Source of the DNA: CAVTHK01 sp964552235
GTDB lineage: Bacteria > Spirochaetota > Spirochaetia > SZUA-6 > CAVTHK01
Assembly (NCBI GenBank): GCA_964552235.1
Contig: CAZKGO010000002.1
Location: forward strand, 1-64,000
DNA length: 64,000 nucleotides
Reading direction: 5' to 3'
Below, one piece after another: positions 6,583 to 15,168 of the stretch. A program made the translations under genes and the position numbers. The stretch's first letter is position 1, and each line of letters opens with the position of its first letter. The notes under the pieces were generated by a model. It made no database searches and was not told the DNA's origin. It saw only the letters and a program-made list of their open reading frames with translations.

Positions 6583-9039
6583 ATGGCCGAGTATGCGCAC
6601 CGCGAGATCGAGAAGAAGTGGCAGACCTACTGGGAGAAGAACAAGACCTTCAAGGTCGTCGAGGACCCGTCGATCCCCAAGGAGAGGCGGCGCTACGTCC
6701 TAGACATGTTCCCGTACCCCTCGTCGGCGGGGCTGCACGTAGGCCACCCCGAGGGCTACACGGCAACCGACATCTACTGCCGCTACCTGCGGGCCAACGG
6801 CTACCACGTCCTGCACCCGATGGGGTTCGACTCCCTCGGCCTGCCCGCCGAGCAGTACGCGATCCAGACCGGAACGCACCCGCGCATCTCCACCGAGGCC
6901 AACATCGACCGCTTTCGCGAGCAGATCAAGAGCCTCGGGTTCTCCTACGACTGGGACCGCGAGGTGGCCACGCACCGCGCCGACTACTACAAGTGGACGC
7001 AGTGGATCTTTCTCAAGCTCTGGGAAAAGGGCCTCGCCTACGAAGCCGAGGTGCCGGTCTGGTACTGCGAGGGGCTCGGCACCGTGCTCGCCAACGAAGA
7101 AGTGCTGCAGACCCCCGAGGGCCTGCGCAGCGAGCGCGGCAACTTTCCCGTGGAGCGCAGGCCCCTGCGGCAGTGGATGCTGCGGATCACCGCCTACGCG
7201 GACCGGCTGCTCGAAGGCCTGGACCGCGTCGACTGGCCGGAGTCGATCAAGGCGATGCAGCGCAACTGGATCGGCCGCAGCGAGGGCGCGAATGTAAAGT
7301 TCCCGCTGGCAAAGGGCGGCGGCCACATCGAGGTGTTCACCACGCGGCCCGACACCCTGTTCGGGGCGACCTACATGGTGCTCGCCCCGGAGCATCCCCT
7401 GGTCGAAGGCATCACCACGGAGCGGCAGCGCAAAGCGGTGGCGGCCTACGTCGAGCAGGCGCGCAACAAGAGCGACCTCGAGCGCACCGATCTCGCCAAG
7501 GCGAAGACCGGCGTCTTTACCGGCGGCTACGCGGTCAACCCCGTCAACGGCGCCAAGATCCCGGTGTGGATCTCGGACTACATCTTGATCTCCTACGGAA
7601 CGGGCGCCATCATGGCCGTGCCCGCCCACGACGAGCGCGACTTTGCCTTCGCAAAGATCTTCAACCTTCCCATCGTTGAGGTCGTCGCGCAGAAACCCGG
7701 CGGCCGGCCGGCAGGCCGGCCCGCGGACGAGCTCAAGGAGGCGTTCACGGGCGACGGGTGGGCCGTCAACTCCGGGGAGTTCGACGGCCTGCCGACCGCC
7801 GAGTTCAAGAACCGGATCACGGAGTGGCTGGAGAAGAAGGATCTCGGCCGGCGCGCGGTCAACTACAAGCTGCGCGACTGGGTCTTCAGCCGCCAGCGCT
7901 ACTGGGGCGAGCCGATCCCGCTGCTGCACACCGCCGACGGCAGCACCGTCCCGATCCCCTACGACCAGCTGCCGCTCGAGCTGCCCGAGGTCGAGAGCTA
8001 CAGGCCCACGGGCACCGGCGACTCGCCGCTGGCGGCGATCGACTCCTGGGTGAACACGACCACGGCCGACGGCAGGCCGGCCAGGCGCGAGACCAACACC
8101 ATGCCGCAGTGGGCCGGCTCCTGCTGGTACTACCTGCGCTACCTCGACCCGGCGAACGACCGCGAGCTGGCGTCGCGCGCCAAGATCGACTACTGGATGC
8201 CCGTAGACCTGTACGTGGGCGGGGCCGAGCACGCGGTGCTGCACCTGCTGTACGCCCGCTTCTGGCACAAGGTGCTCTTCGACATCGGAGCGGTCAACAC
8301 CGACGAGCCGTTCATGCGCCTGGTCAACCAGGGGATGATCCTGGGCGAGGGCGGGGTCAAGATGTCGAAGAGCCTGGGCAACGTCATCAACCCCGACGAC
8401 ATCGTGGCCGAGTACGGCGCCGACACGATGCGGATGTACGAGATGTTCATGGGCCCGCTGGAGGCCTCCAAGCCCTGGTCGACGCGGGGCATCATCGGCG
8501 TGCGCCGCTTCCTCGACCGGGTCTGGCGGACGGCCGAGCGGCCGCTCACCGACGCGGCGCCGAGTCGGGCGCACCTCAAGGTGCTGCACCAGACGATCCG
8601 CAAGGTGGGCGAGGACACGGATCGGCTCGAGTTCAACACAGCGATCGCCCAGATGATGATCTTCGTCAACGAGATCTACGCCCCCGAGGGCGAGCCGCTG
8701 CCGCGCGCCCTGTGGGAGCCCTTCGTGCTCGTGCTTGCCCCCTACGCCCCGCATATGGCCGAAGAGCTGTGGGAGCGGCTCGGCAACTCCCCCTCGGTCT
8801 CGAAGGCCGCCTGGCCGGCCTACGATCGGGAGCTGGCGCGCGATGAGACGGTGACGGTCGTGGCGCAGGTCAACGGAAAGGTGCGCGACCGCATGGAGGT
8901 GAGCGCCGGCCTGCCGCGCGCGGAGCTGGAGCGGCGAGCCCTGGCTCTCAAGCGCGTGCGGCAGTACACCGACGGCAAGCAGGTCGTCAAGGTGGTCGTC
9001 GTGCCCGACAAGCTCGTAAACGTGGTGGTGAAGGGATGA
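6583..9039 (+). CDS. leuS: Leucyl-tRNA synthetase
   Basis: 818 aa class I synthetase charging tRNA-Leu. The HIGH-type motif appears as PYPSSAGLHVGHPEGYTATD near residue 45. The CP1 editing domain contains TTRPDTLFGATYMVLAPEHP and YGTGAIMAVPAHDERD. The KMSKS loop is KMSKSLGN with Lys593, and an anticodon-binding domain plus a small C-terminal domain follow. It is of the single-chain bacterial type, slightly shorter than the E. coli enzyme. The start is placed by similarity and by a promoter only 7 bases upstream. The last codons overlap the next gene (ATGA), and the leucyl-transferase gene aat follows that, so a leucine-handling operon is suggested. Confidence 0.98.
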   Translation: MAEYAHREIEKKWQTYWEKNKTFKVVEDPSIPKERRRYVLDMFPYPSSAGLHVGHPEGYTATDIYCRYLRANGYHVLHPMGFDSLGLPAEQYAIQTGTHPRISTEANIDRFREQIKSLGFSYDWDREVATHRADYYKWTQWIFLKLWEKGLAYEAEVPVWYCEGLGTVLANEEVLQTPEGLRSERGNFPVERRPLRQWMLRITAYADRLLEGLDRVDWPESIKAMQRNWIGRSEGANVKFPLAKGGGHIEVFTTRPDTLFGATYMVLAPEHPLVEGITTERQRKAVAAYVEQARNKSDLERTDLAKAKTGVFTGGYAVNPVNGAKIPVWISDYILISYGTGAIMAVPAHDERDFAFAKIFNLPIVEVVAQKPGGRPAGRPADELKEAFTGDGWAVNSGEFDGLPTAEFKNRITEWLEKKDLGRRAVNYKLRDWVFSRQRYWGEPIPLLHTADGSTVPIPYDQLPLELPEVESYRPTGTGDSPLAAIDSWVNTTTADGRPARRETNTMPQWAGSCWYYLRYLDPANDRELASRAKIDYWMPVDLYVGGAEHAVLHLLYARFWHKVLFDIGAVNTDEPFMRLVNQGMILGEGGVKMSKSLGNVINPDDIVAEYGADTMRMYEMFMGPLEASKPWSTRGIIGVRRFLDRVWRTAERPLTDAAPSRAHLKVLHQTIRKVGEDTDRLEFNTAIAQMMIFVNEIYAPEGEPLPRALWEPFVLVLAPYAPHMAEELWERLGNSPSVSKAAWPAYDRELARDETVTVVAQVNGKVRDRMEVSAGLPRAELERRALALKRVRQYTDGKQVVKVVVVPDKLVNVVVKG

Positions 9040-9749
9040 AGCTCAACGCGGCGCAGCTGGAGGAGTTGCGGCAGTTCGACTCGCCGACGGTGTGCAACGC
9101 GATCCAGCGCTTCGGCCTGAGGGCCAAGACCGAAGGGTTCATGCGGTCGGAGATCCGGGCGATCCTCAGGCCCGAACGGCCCTTTGTCGGCTACGCCGTG
9201 ACGGCCAAGATCCGCGCCTCGACCGCGCCGACCGACGAGCAGAAGGAGCTGTCGTTCCGCTACTACGAGCACGTGCGCAGCGCCCAGGGGCCGACCATCG
9301 CCGTGATCGAGGACCTCGACCCGGATCCCGTCGGTTCACTCTGGGGCGAGGTGCAGGTGAGCACGCACCTCGCCCTCGGCTGCGTCGGGGTGGTCACCAG
9401 CGGCGGAGTGCGCGACCTCGACGAGGTGGCGGCGCTCGGCTTTGGCTGCCTGGCCCGATGCGTGCTGGTTTCCCACGCCAACGTCCACGTCGAGGCCGCC
9501 GCCTGCCCCGTGACGGTGGGCGGACTGCTGGTGCAGCCCGGCGACCTGCTGTTCGCCGACCAGCACGGGGCGCTGCTGATACCCGAGGCCGCCGCCCCCG
9601 AGCTGGCCGACGCCTGCCGGGCCGTGCAGAGGGCCGAGGAGCCGATGCTCGAGCGGCTGCGCGAGCGGATCAAGTCGGGCGTGCGGCCCACCATCGACGA
9701 GCTGCGCGCCTGGCGGACCGAGATGGTGCGCAGGCGCGACAGCCGGTAG
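9036..9749 (+). CDS. RraA-like protein (HMG/CHA aldolase or demethylmenaquinone methyltransferase-like)
   Basis: 237 aa, RraA/MenG-like fold. The family's active-site signature is visible as GVVTSGGVRDLDEV, in which the Arg-Asp pair binds metal and substrate. The preceding strand is TIAVIEDLDPDP, and the later loop PGDLLFADQHGALLIPE is also typical. Relatives are 4-hydroxy-4-methyl-2-oxoglutarate aldolases, oxaloacetate decarboxylases or RNase E inhibitors; the sequence alone does not decide. At 237 aa it is longer than RraA (about 160), with extra N- and C-terminal helices as in the aldolase-like branch. It is translationally coupled to leuS by a 4-base overlap. Confidence 0.85.
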   Translation: MKLNAAQLEELRQFDSPTVCNAIQRFGLRAKTEGFMRSEIRAILRPERPFVGYAVTAKIRASTAPTDEQKELSFRYYEHVRSAQGPTIAVIEDLDPDPVGSLWGEVQVSTHLALGCVGVVTSGGVRDLDEVAALGFGCLARCVLVSHANVHVEAAACPVTVGGLLVQPGDLLFADQHGALLIPEAAAPELADACRAVQRAEEPMLERLRERIKSGVRPTIDELRAWRTEMVRRRDSR

Positions 9750-9781
9750 CGGGATCGGGGAGGCCGGGCGGACCCCGAAGG

Positions 9782-10492
9782 ATGCGGCGCTTCTTCCTCC
9801 CTCACATCGTCGACCCCGGCAGGAGGCCGGTGTTTCCCGCGAACCTGCGGCCGGACCGCCACGGCCTGATCGCGATCGGCGGCGACCTGAGCGAGCCGGT
9901 CCTGCTCGAGGCCTACTCCCGCGGCATCTTTCCCTGGTTCAACCAGCCGCCCCTGATGTGGTTTTCCCCGGACCCGCGCATGGTGCTGTATCCGGCGGAT
10001 TTCCGCGTGCCGCAGCGGCTCGGCCGCGTGATCCGGCAGCGGCGCTTCGAAGTGCTCTTCGACCGCGACTTCGACGCCGTGATCGGTGGATGCGCGGCCG
10101 TGCCGCGTCCCGGGCAGGAAGGCACCTGGATCACGCCCGACTTTGTCGAGGCCTACACACGCCTGCACGGCAGCGGCTACGCGCACTGCGTCGCCGCCTA
10201 TCGGGGAGGGGCCCTGGCAGGCGGGCTCTACGGCGTGTCGCTCGGCCGGGTCTTCTGCGGCGAGTCGATGTTCTCGCTGGAGCCCGACGCCTCCAAGGTG
10301 GCGTTCGCGGCCCTGGTCGAATGGCTGCGGGCCCGGGACTTCGCGCTCATCGACTGCCAGGTGCCGACGCGCCACCTGGCCAGCCTCGGCGCGGTGGCGA
10401 TCCCCCGCAAGCGGTTTCTGGAGGAGCTGGCCGAGGCGCTCCAGGCGCCGACGCTCCGCGGCAAGTGGGCGCAGGAGCCCCCGCGGCCTTAG
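9782..10492 (+). CDS. aat: Leucyl/phenylalanyl-tRNA-protein transferase
   Basis: 236 aa. The family hallmark is near the N-terminus: FPANLRPDRHGLIAIGGDLS followed by EAYSRGIFPWFNQPPLMWFSPDPRMVL. Later blocks are GTWITPDFVEAYTRLH, GGLYGVSLGRVFCGESMFS and FALIDCQVPTRHLASLGA. It moves Leu or Phe from aminoacyl-tRNA to N-terminal Arg/Lys of proteins, marking them for ClpS/ClpAP in the N-degron pathway. The ATG at 9782 is preceded by GAAGG. It lies 32 bases after the RraA-like gene and in the same direction as leuS, which supplies its Leu-tRNA substrate. The stop overlaps the stop of the convergent HAD gene. Confidence 0.95.
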   Translation: MRRFFLPHIVDPGRRPVFPANLRPDRHGLIAIGGDLSEPVLLEAYSRGIFPWFNQPPLMWFSPDPRMVLYPADFRVPQRLGRVIRQRRFEVLFDRDFDAVIGGCAAVPRPGQEGTWITPDFVEAYTRLHGSGYAHCVAAYRGGALAGGLYGVSLGRVFCGESMFSLEPDASKVAFAALVEWLRARDFALIDCQVPTRHLASLGAVAIPRKRFLEELAEALQAPTLRGKWAQEPPRP

Positions 10493-11142
10493 CCCTGCCG
10501 CAGGCAGCGCTCCAGGTCGGCCACCGTCGGCAGGTAGGCGTCGCAGTGCTCGCGCATCCAGCTCTCGATGGCGGGAATGCGGTGCGCCCATCCGGCGGCG
10601 AGCGCACGCACGCCCGCGCTCCTGGCCATCAGCACGCCGGGCTTCAGATCGTCGACCACCGCGACCTGGTCCCGTGCCAGGCCGAAGCGCTCCCGGATGC
10701 GATCGACCGCCCACGGGCTGGGCTTTCGGATCGCCGGGTCGTCGCCTCACCCGTAGATCGCGTCGGGGGCGAATGCGGCCGCCGCGTAGTGACGCTGGAT
10801 TGTGGCCGCCTCCGAGTGCGACACCACCGTGACCAGGCCGCCCCGCTGCCTGAAGCGGCGCAGCACCTCCACGAAGCCGTCGAAAAAGCGAGGCGCCCCG
10901 GCAGCGGTGTGGGCGCGCCAGATCGACATCTCGATGAGCTGCTCCGCCTCGCTCAGGCCGAGCTCGACCTCAAGATAGTGGCCGATGCCCGGGTCGAAGT
11001 TCTTGAGAAACCACTGCTCCAGGGTGACGGGCTCGACGCCGGGCCTCAGGCGGGCCATCGACTCCAGGTGCGCCGGGTAGTGGATGGCGGCCGTGCTGTC
11101 CACGGCGGTGTCGTCGTGGTCGAGGACGAGGCAGCGGATCAC
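10489..11142 (-). pseudogene. HAD hydrolase interrupted by an in-frame TGA
   Basis: The reading frame encodes 217 residues if one TGA codon (10747-10749, codon 132) is read through. Before it are HAD motif I (VLDHDDTAVDST, nucleophile Asp8) and motif II (VTVVSHSEAA). After it, still in frame, are the conserved Lys motif IRKPSPWAVDRI and the acidic motif VAVVDDLKPGVLMARSAG, ending RCLRQG. Both halves are needed for catalysis. The TGA follows AIYG and precedes GDDPA; a Trp TGG changed to TGA would explain it. The GTG start has a TATTCT box 10 bases upstream. It may be a recent pseudogene, a sequencing error or a recoded stop. Confidence 0.75.
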
Positions 11143-11152
11143 GATGGTGGAC

Positions 11153-11182
11153 AGAATAGCGGGGCCGGCCTCGGGCCGTCCA
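11153..11182 (-). promoter_or_regulatory. Putative promoter of the interrupted HAD gene
   Basis: Minus strand TGGACG (11182-11177), 18-base spacer, TATTCT (11158-11153), 10 bases before the GTG start and no ribosome site. Confidence 0.4.
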
Positions 11183-11215
11183 CCGGCTGCCGAAGCGGCC
11201 GGCGGGCCGCGCCGC

Positions 11216-13765
11216 TCACAGCCTGACGGGCACCGGGGTGGTCCCCCAGATCTCGCGGGCGTACTCCCGGATCGTGCGGTCGCTGGAGAACCGGCCCATG
11301 TTCGCCACGTTGAGGATCGACATGCGGGTCCAGGCCTCCTCGTCGGCGTACGTGCGCGCGACGCGCTGCTGGCAGGCGACGTAGGCCGCGTAATCGGCCA
11401 GGAGCATGTAGGGGTCGCCCCAGTCCAGGAGGCCGCGCACCAGCGGGGCGAACAGCTCGCCCTGGCCGCGCGAGAACAGGCCGCTGCTGATCATGTCGAT
11501 GACCGCACGCAGCTCCTCGTCCTGCTCGTAGATCCGGCGCGGGTTGTAGCCGCCGGCGCGACGCTCCCGCACCTGTTCGGCGGTCAGGCCGAAGACAAAG
11601 ATGTTCTCCTCGCCCACTTCCTCGCGGATCTCCACGTTGGCCCCGTCGAGGGTGCCGATCGTGAGCGCACCGTTGAGGGCGAACTTCATGTTGCCGGTTC
11701 CCGAGGCCTCGGTCCCGGCCGTCGAAATCTGCTCGGAGAGGTCGGCGGCCGGTATGAGTTTTTCGGCGAGGCTGACGCTGTAGTTGGCGAGAAAGGCCAC
11801 CTTGAGCCGGTCGCCCACCAGGGGATCGTTGTTGACGACCTCCGCAATGCCGTTGATCAGCCGGATGATCAGCTTGGCCATGTGGTAGCCGGGAGCGGCC
11901 TTGCCCGCGAAGATCACCGTTCGCCTGACGTGGTCCCGCTCGCGGCCCTGGCGCAGCCGGTTGTACAGCGTGACCACGTGCAGGGCGTTGAGCAGCTGCC
12001 GCTTGTACTCGTGGATGCGCTTGACGTGGCAGTCGAACAGCGACGCGGGGTCGACTTCGATGCCGTTGGCGGCGGCGATGAGAGCGGCGAGCCGCCGCTT
12101 GTTCTCCAGCTTGACCGCCTTCCACTGCGCCTGCAGCGAGCGGTCACCGGCCATCGGGGCCAGGCGCCGCAGCTGCTCCAGATCGGTGACCCAGCCCTCG
12201 CCGATCGAGCGGCAGATGAGATCGGCAAGCCCGGGGTTGCAGAGCCTGAGCCAGCGCCGCGGCGTGATGCCGTTGGTCTTGTTGCTGAACCGCTCGGGCC
12301 ACATCTGGTAGAAGTCGCGGAAGATGTCCCGGGTGAGGATCTCGGAGTGGAGCGCCGACACTCCGTTGACCGAGTGACTGCCGACGATGGCCAGGTGGGC
12401 CATGCGCACGCGCTTCTCTTCGCCTTCTTCGATCAGGGACATGCGGCGCAGCCGCTCGCAGTCGCCCGGCCATCGGGCGGCCACGTCGTCGAGGAAGCGG
12501 CGGTTGATCTCGTACACGATCTGCAGGTGACGCGGCAGGACGCGGCCGAACAGGCTCACCGGCCACTTTTCCAGGGCCTCGGGCAGGATCGTGTGGTTGG
12601 TGTAGGCCAGCGTCGCCACCGTGATGGCCCAAGCGTCGTCCCAGCCGAGGCCGTGCTCGTCCATGAGCACGCGCATCAGCTCAGGCACCGCAACGGCGGG
12701 GTGGGTGTCGTTCATCTGGATGGCGACCTTGGACGGGAAGTCGCCGAAGGGCGCCCCTTTCTTCGACGCCGTCTTGAGGTAGCGGCGGAAGATGTCCTGC
12801 ATGGTCGCCGACACGAAGAAGTACTCCTGCTTGAGCCGCAGCTCGCGGCCCTCGAACACGTTGTCGTTGGGATACAGCACCTTCGAGATGGTTTCCGACT
12901 GGGCCTTGTCCGAGACCGCCCTCTCGTAGTCGCCATGATTGAAGTAGTCGAGGTTGAACTCGCGGGTGCTCTTGGCGGCCCAGAGCCGCATGTAGTTGAC
13001 CGTGTTGTTGCGGTAGCCCGGGATCGGGGTGTCGTAGGCGAGGGCCATGATCTCCTGCGTGTCGAGCCACTCGAAGCGAAGCCTGCCGTCGGGATCGGCC
13101 GTGCTGCGCACGCTGCCATAGAAGCGTACCGGGTAGAGGTCTTCGGGGTGCTCGATCTCCCAGGGGTTGCCGTAGCGCAGCCAGTTGTCGGGAGTTTCGA
13201 CCTGCCAGCCGTCGCGGATGTGCTGGAAGAAGATGCCGTATTCGTAGCGGATGCCGTAGCCGTAGGCGGGCAGCTGGAGGGTGGCCATCGAGTCGAGAAA
13301 GCATGCGGCCAGCCGGCCGAGGCCGCCGTTGCCGAGCCCGGCGTCGGGCTCCAGCTCGCGCAGCTCCTCCAGCGACAGCCCGAGGGCGTGCAGCGCCTCG
13401 CGAGCGTCCTGCTCGATGTCCAGGTTCAGGATCGCGTTGCAGAGGGCGCGGCCCATGAGGAACTCCAGCGACAGGTAGTAGACCCGCTTGGCGTTGGCCG
13501 CGTAGTAGGTCTGCTGGGTGGCGGCCCAGCGAGCGTAGAGCTGGTCGCGCACCGCCAGGGCCAGGCTCTTGTAGTTGTCGACCTGCGTCGCGCTGTACTC
13601 GTCTTTGGCCAGGTCCAGGAGCCGGTTGCGCAGAAAGGACTCGCGCAGGGCCTCGGCTCCGCGGCTCAGGCTCGACGCCGGATCCGCGGGCGCCGGGGCC
13701 GGCGCCTCGTCGACCGCTCTCCTGCTGGCGGGGCGCGCACCCGGTTTCTTGCCGCCTGCTGCCAT
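11216..13765 (-). CDS. glgP: Glycogen/maltodextrin phosphorylase
   Basis: 849 aa, full length for GT35 phosphorylases. The first 40 residues are a low-complexity Ala/Pro/Arg-rich tail. Then come NAKRVYYLSLEFLMGRAL, ELEPDAGLGNGGLGRLAACF and, near the C-terminus, the pyridoxal-phosphate site EASGTGNMKFALNGALTIGT with Schiff-base Lys694. It releases glucose-1-phosphate from alpha-1,4-glucans in the cytoplasm. The start has GGAGG 7 bases upstream. Its 5' leader of about 40 bases contains a perfect 7-1-7 inverted repeat (13784-13798). The gene is downstream of purA and the acyltransferase but has its own promoter. Confidence 0.97.
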   Translation of the reverse strand: MAAGGKKPGARPASRRAVDEAPAPAPADPASSLSRGAEALRESFLRNRLLDLAKDEYSATQVDNYKSLALAVRDQLYARWAATQQTYYAANAKRVYYLSLEFLMGRALCNAILNLDIEQDAREALHALGLSLEELRELEPDAGLGNGGLGRLAACFLDSMATLQLPAYGYGIRYEYGIFFQHIRDGWQVETPDNWLRYGNPWEIEHPEDLYPVRFYGSVRSTADPDGRLRFEWLDTQEIMALAYDTPIPGYRNNTVNYMRLWAAKSTREFNLDYFNHGDYERAVSDKAQSETISKVLYPNDNVFEGRELRLKQEYFFVSATMQDIFRRYLKTASKKGAPFGDFPSKVAIQMNDTHPAVAVPELMRVLMDEHGLGWDDAWAITVATLAYTNHTILPEALEKWPVSLFGRVLPRHLQIVYEINRRFLDDVAARWPGDCERLRRMSLIEEGEEKRVRMAHLAIVGSHSVNGVSALHSEILTRDIFRDFYQMWPERFSNKTNGITPRRWLRLCNPGLADLICRSIGEGWVTDLEQLRRLAPMAGDRSLQAQWKAVKLENKRRLAALIAAANGIEVDPASLFDCHVKRIHEYKRQLLNALHVVTLYNRLRQGRERDHVRRTVIFAGKAAPGYHMAKLIIRLINGIAEVVNNDPLVGDRLKVAFLANYSVSLAEKLIPAADLSEQISTAGTEASGTGNMKFALNGALTIGTLDGANVEIREEVGEENIFVFGLTAEQVRERRAGGYNPRRIYEQDEELRAVIDMISSGLFSRGQGELFAPLVRGLLDWGDPYMLLADYAAYVACQQRVARTYADEEAWTRMSILNVANMGRFSSDRTIREYAREIWGTTPVPVRL

Positions 13766-13783
13766 GCTGGATCCTCCGCGGCA

Positions 13784-13798
13784 GGGCCGTCACGGCCC
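13784..13798. promoter_or_regulatory. 7-1-7 inverted repeat in the glgP leader
   Basis: GGGCCGT C ACGGCCC is a perfect palindrome lying between the glgP -10 box and its ribosome site. It could be an operator or an RNA hairpin in the leader. In such GC-rich DNA chance is also possible. Confidence 0.4.
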
Positions 13799-13810
13799 GG
13801 CGCCTTTCTG

Positions 13811-13840
13811 ATTGTAGACGCCCACCGCCGGCCGGTGCAA
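13811..13840 (-). promoter_or_regulatory. glgP promoter
   Basis: Minus strand TTGCAC (13840-13835), 18-base spacer, TACAAT (13816-13811). The start codon is 45 bases downstream with a GGAGG site. Confidence 0.6.
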
Positions 13841-13880
13841 GGACACGGATGCCCCATGCGCAGGAGGGGCCGCGACGCCG

Positions 13881-15164
13881 CTACAACGCCGCCGGCGCCT
13901 CGGACTCGCGCAAGCGCATGATCGTGTCGTACCACTTGAGGATGCTCTCGCCGCGGAAGCGCACGTTGTAGACCTTGCCGCCGTAGACGAAGTTGAAGCG
14001 GTTGCCCGCCTCGGTCGACAGGCCCTTGATCTCGGCGAGCGGCGCCTCGAGCACGATGCGGTAGCGGTTGCGGAACACGAGACGGCGGCTGGTGAGATAC
14101 AACCGGCCGACCGAGAGCGTGCGGATGCGCGGGAACACATCCTCGCGCCGCAGAAAGTGCGCGCGGCTCCTGAGGTAGAGCACCTCGCCCGGGTCGAGGC
14201 GCAGGTGCCTGCCGCCGGACTGCGGCACCAGGGGGAACTGGCGGATCTGCCGGTAGACCTCGTCGAGCGGCAACCGCTCCTCGAAGGCGCGGCCGTTCTC
14301 GTCGAGCGGCACCAGGTGGTTGGAGACGGTCAGCCGCCACGACGAGAAGCAGCTGGCGCACTCGATGGCGTTCGACGACAGGGGCCGCACGAGCTTGAGG
14401 CCCTCGTAGGTCTGGCAGTTGGGGCACCGGTACAGGAGCCTGGTCACGTCCACGGCCAGGCCGCTCGCCCGGTAGCGCGTCTCATCGACCGGAATCGCGT
14501 AGTCGTCGCAGCGGATCGCCTCCTGGATGTCGCTCACGATGCGCGCCGGGTCGTCAGGTATGGTCTCGGGATCGTAGAGCTTCTTGAAGGTGAAGGTCAC
14601 GGGAAAGCCGCGCCACCTGCGCGCCCAGCGAGGGTGGGCGATGTAGGCGCCCTCCTGGCGGCAGGTGATTACCGGCACCTTCATCTTCTGGATGAGCGTC
14701 GCCACTCCGGGAATGATCGGGGCGAGCCTGCCGTCCCAGGTGCGAATCCCTTCGGGGAACACCGCGATCGGGCGGCCCCTCTTGAGCACGCGGATGATGT
14801 TCTTGACCGAGCTGAAGTCCTGGGCGGCCTTTCGCTTGGGGAAGCAGCCGTACCAGTGCAGGAGAAGCCCCAGGAAGGGGCGGCGAAAGACGTCCTCGGT
14901 GGTCACGAAGTGGATCGAGCCCCGCACGGCCGCGTAGAGCCAGACCGGGTCGAACAGGGCCACGTGATTGGCCAGGACGATGGCAGGCTTGTGATAGGGA
15001 ACCAGCTCCCGGTTCACGATGCGGATGCGGAAGAGGCGCAGCACGAGGGGGCGCAGCGGAACGACCATCAGGCTGTAGAACAGGCGGCTGACCGGCTGGA
15101 CGTTCTGGAACCGGGCGAGCTTGCCTGCGGCCTCTTGCCTGGACGCCTCGGCGACGCGAGTCAT
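13881..15164 (-). CDS. PlsC-type acyltransferase fused to a zinc ribbon and a GRAM/PH-like domain
   Basis: 427 aa. Residues about 20-220 form a phospholipid/glycerol acyltransferase domain with the HX4D motif NHVALFD and the FPEGIRTWDG block, as in 1-acylglycerol-3-phosphate acyltransferases. Residues about 225-280 contain two Cys pairs, CPNC and CASC, as in a zinc ribbon. The C-terminal 130 residues show the beta-rich pattern of a GRAM or bacterial PH domain (GRLYLTSRRLVFRNRYRI, PLAEIKGLSTEAG, ILKWYDTIMRL). Such domains bind membranes, so the protein may be targeted to a lipid surface. The start lies 4 bases after the purA stop, so the two are co-transcribed. Confidence 0.85.
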   Translation of the reverse strand: MTRVAEASRQEAAGKLARFQNVQPVSRLFYSLMVVPLRPLVLRLFRIRIVNRELVPYHKPAIVLANHVALFDPVWLYAAVRGSIHFVTTEDVFRRPFLGLLLHWYGCFPKRKAAQDFSSVKNIIRVLKRGRPIAVFPEGIRTWDGRLAPIIPGVATLIQKMKVPVITCRQEGAYIAHPRWARRWRGFPVTFTFKKLYDPETIPDDPARIVSDIQEAIRCDDYAIPVDETRYRASGLAVDVTRLLYRCPNCQTYEGLKLVRPLSSNAIECASCFSSWRLTVSNHLVPLDENGRAFEERLPLDEVYRQIRQFPLVPQSGGRHLRLDPGEVLYLRSRAHFLRREDVFPRIRTLSVGRLYLTSRRLVFRNRYRIVLEAPLAEIKGLSTEAGNRFNFVYGGKVYNVRFRGESILKWYDTIMRLRESEAPAAL

Positions 15165-15168
15165 GGCC

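Noticed and set aside
6700..8754. Long minus-strand open frame inside leuS
   Set aside because: Antisense to the synthetase; Val/Gly/Arg-rich filler with no domain.
10747..10749. The in-frame TGA as a selenocysteine codon
   Set aside because: Related HAD proteins have an aromatic, not Cys/Sec, near this site, I see no SECIS-like hairpin right after the TGA, and no sel genes are in the window.
11084..13921. 945-codon open frame on the plus strand opposite glycogen phosphorylase
   Set aside because: Mirror image of glgP codons, low-complexity composition, no ribosome site and no known motif.
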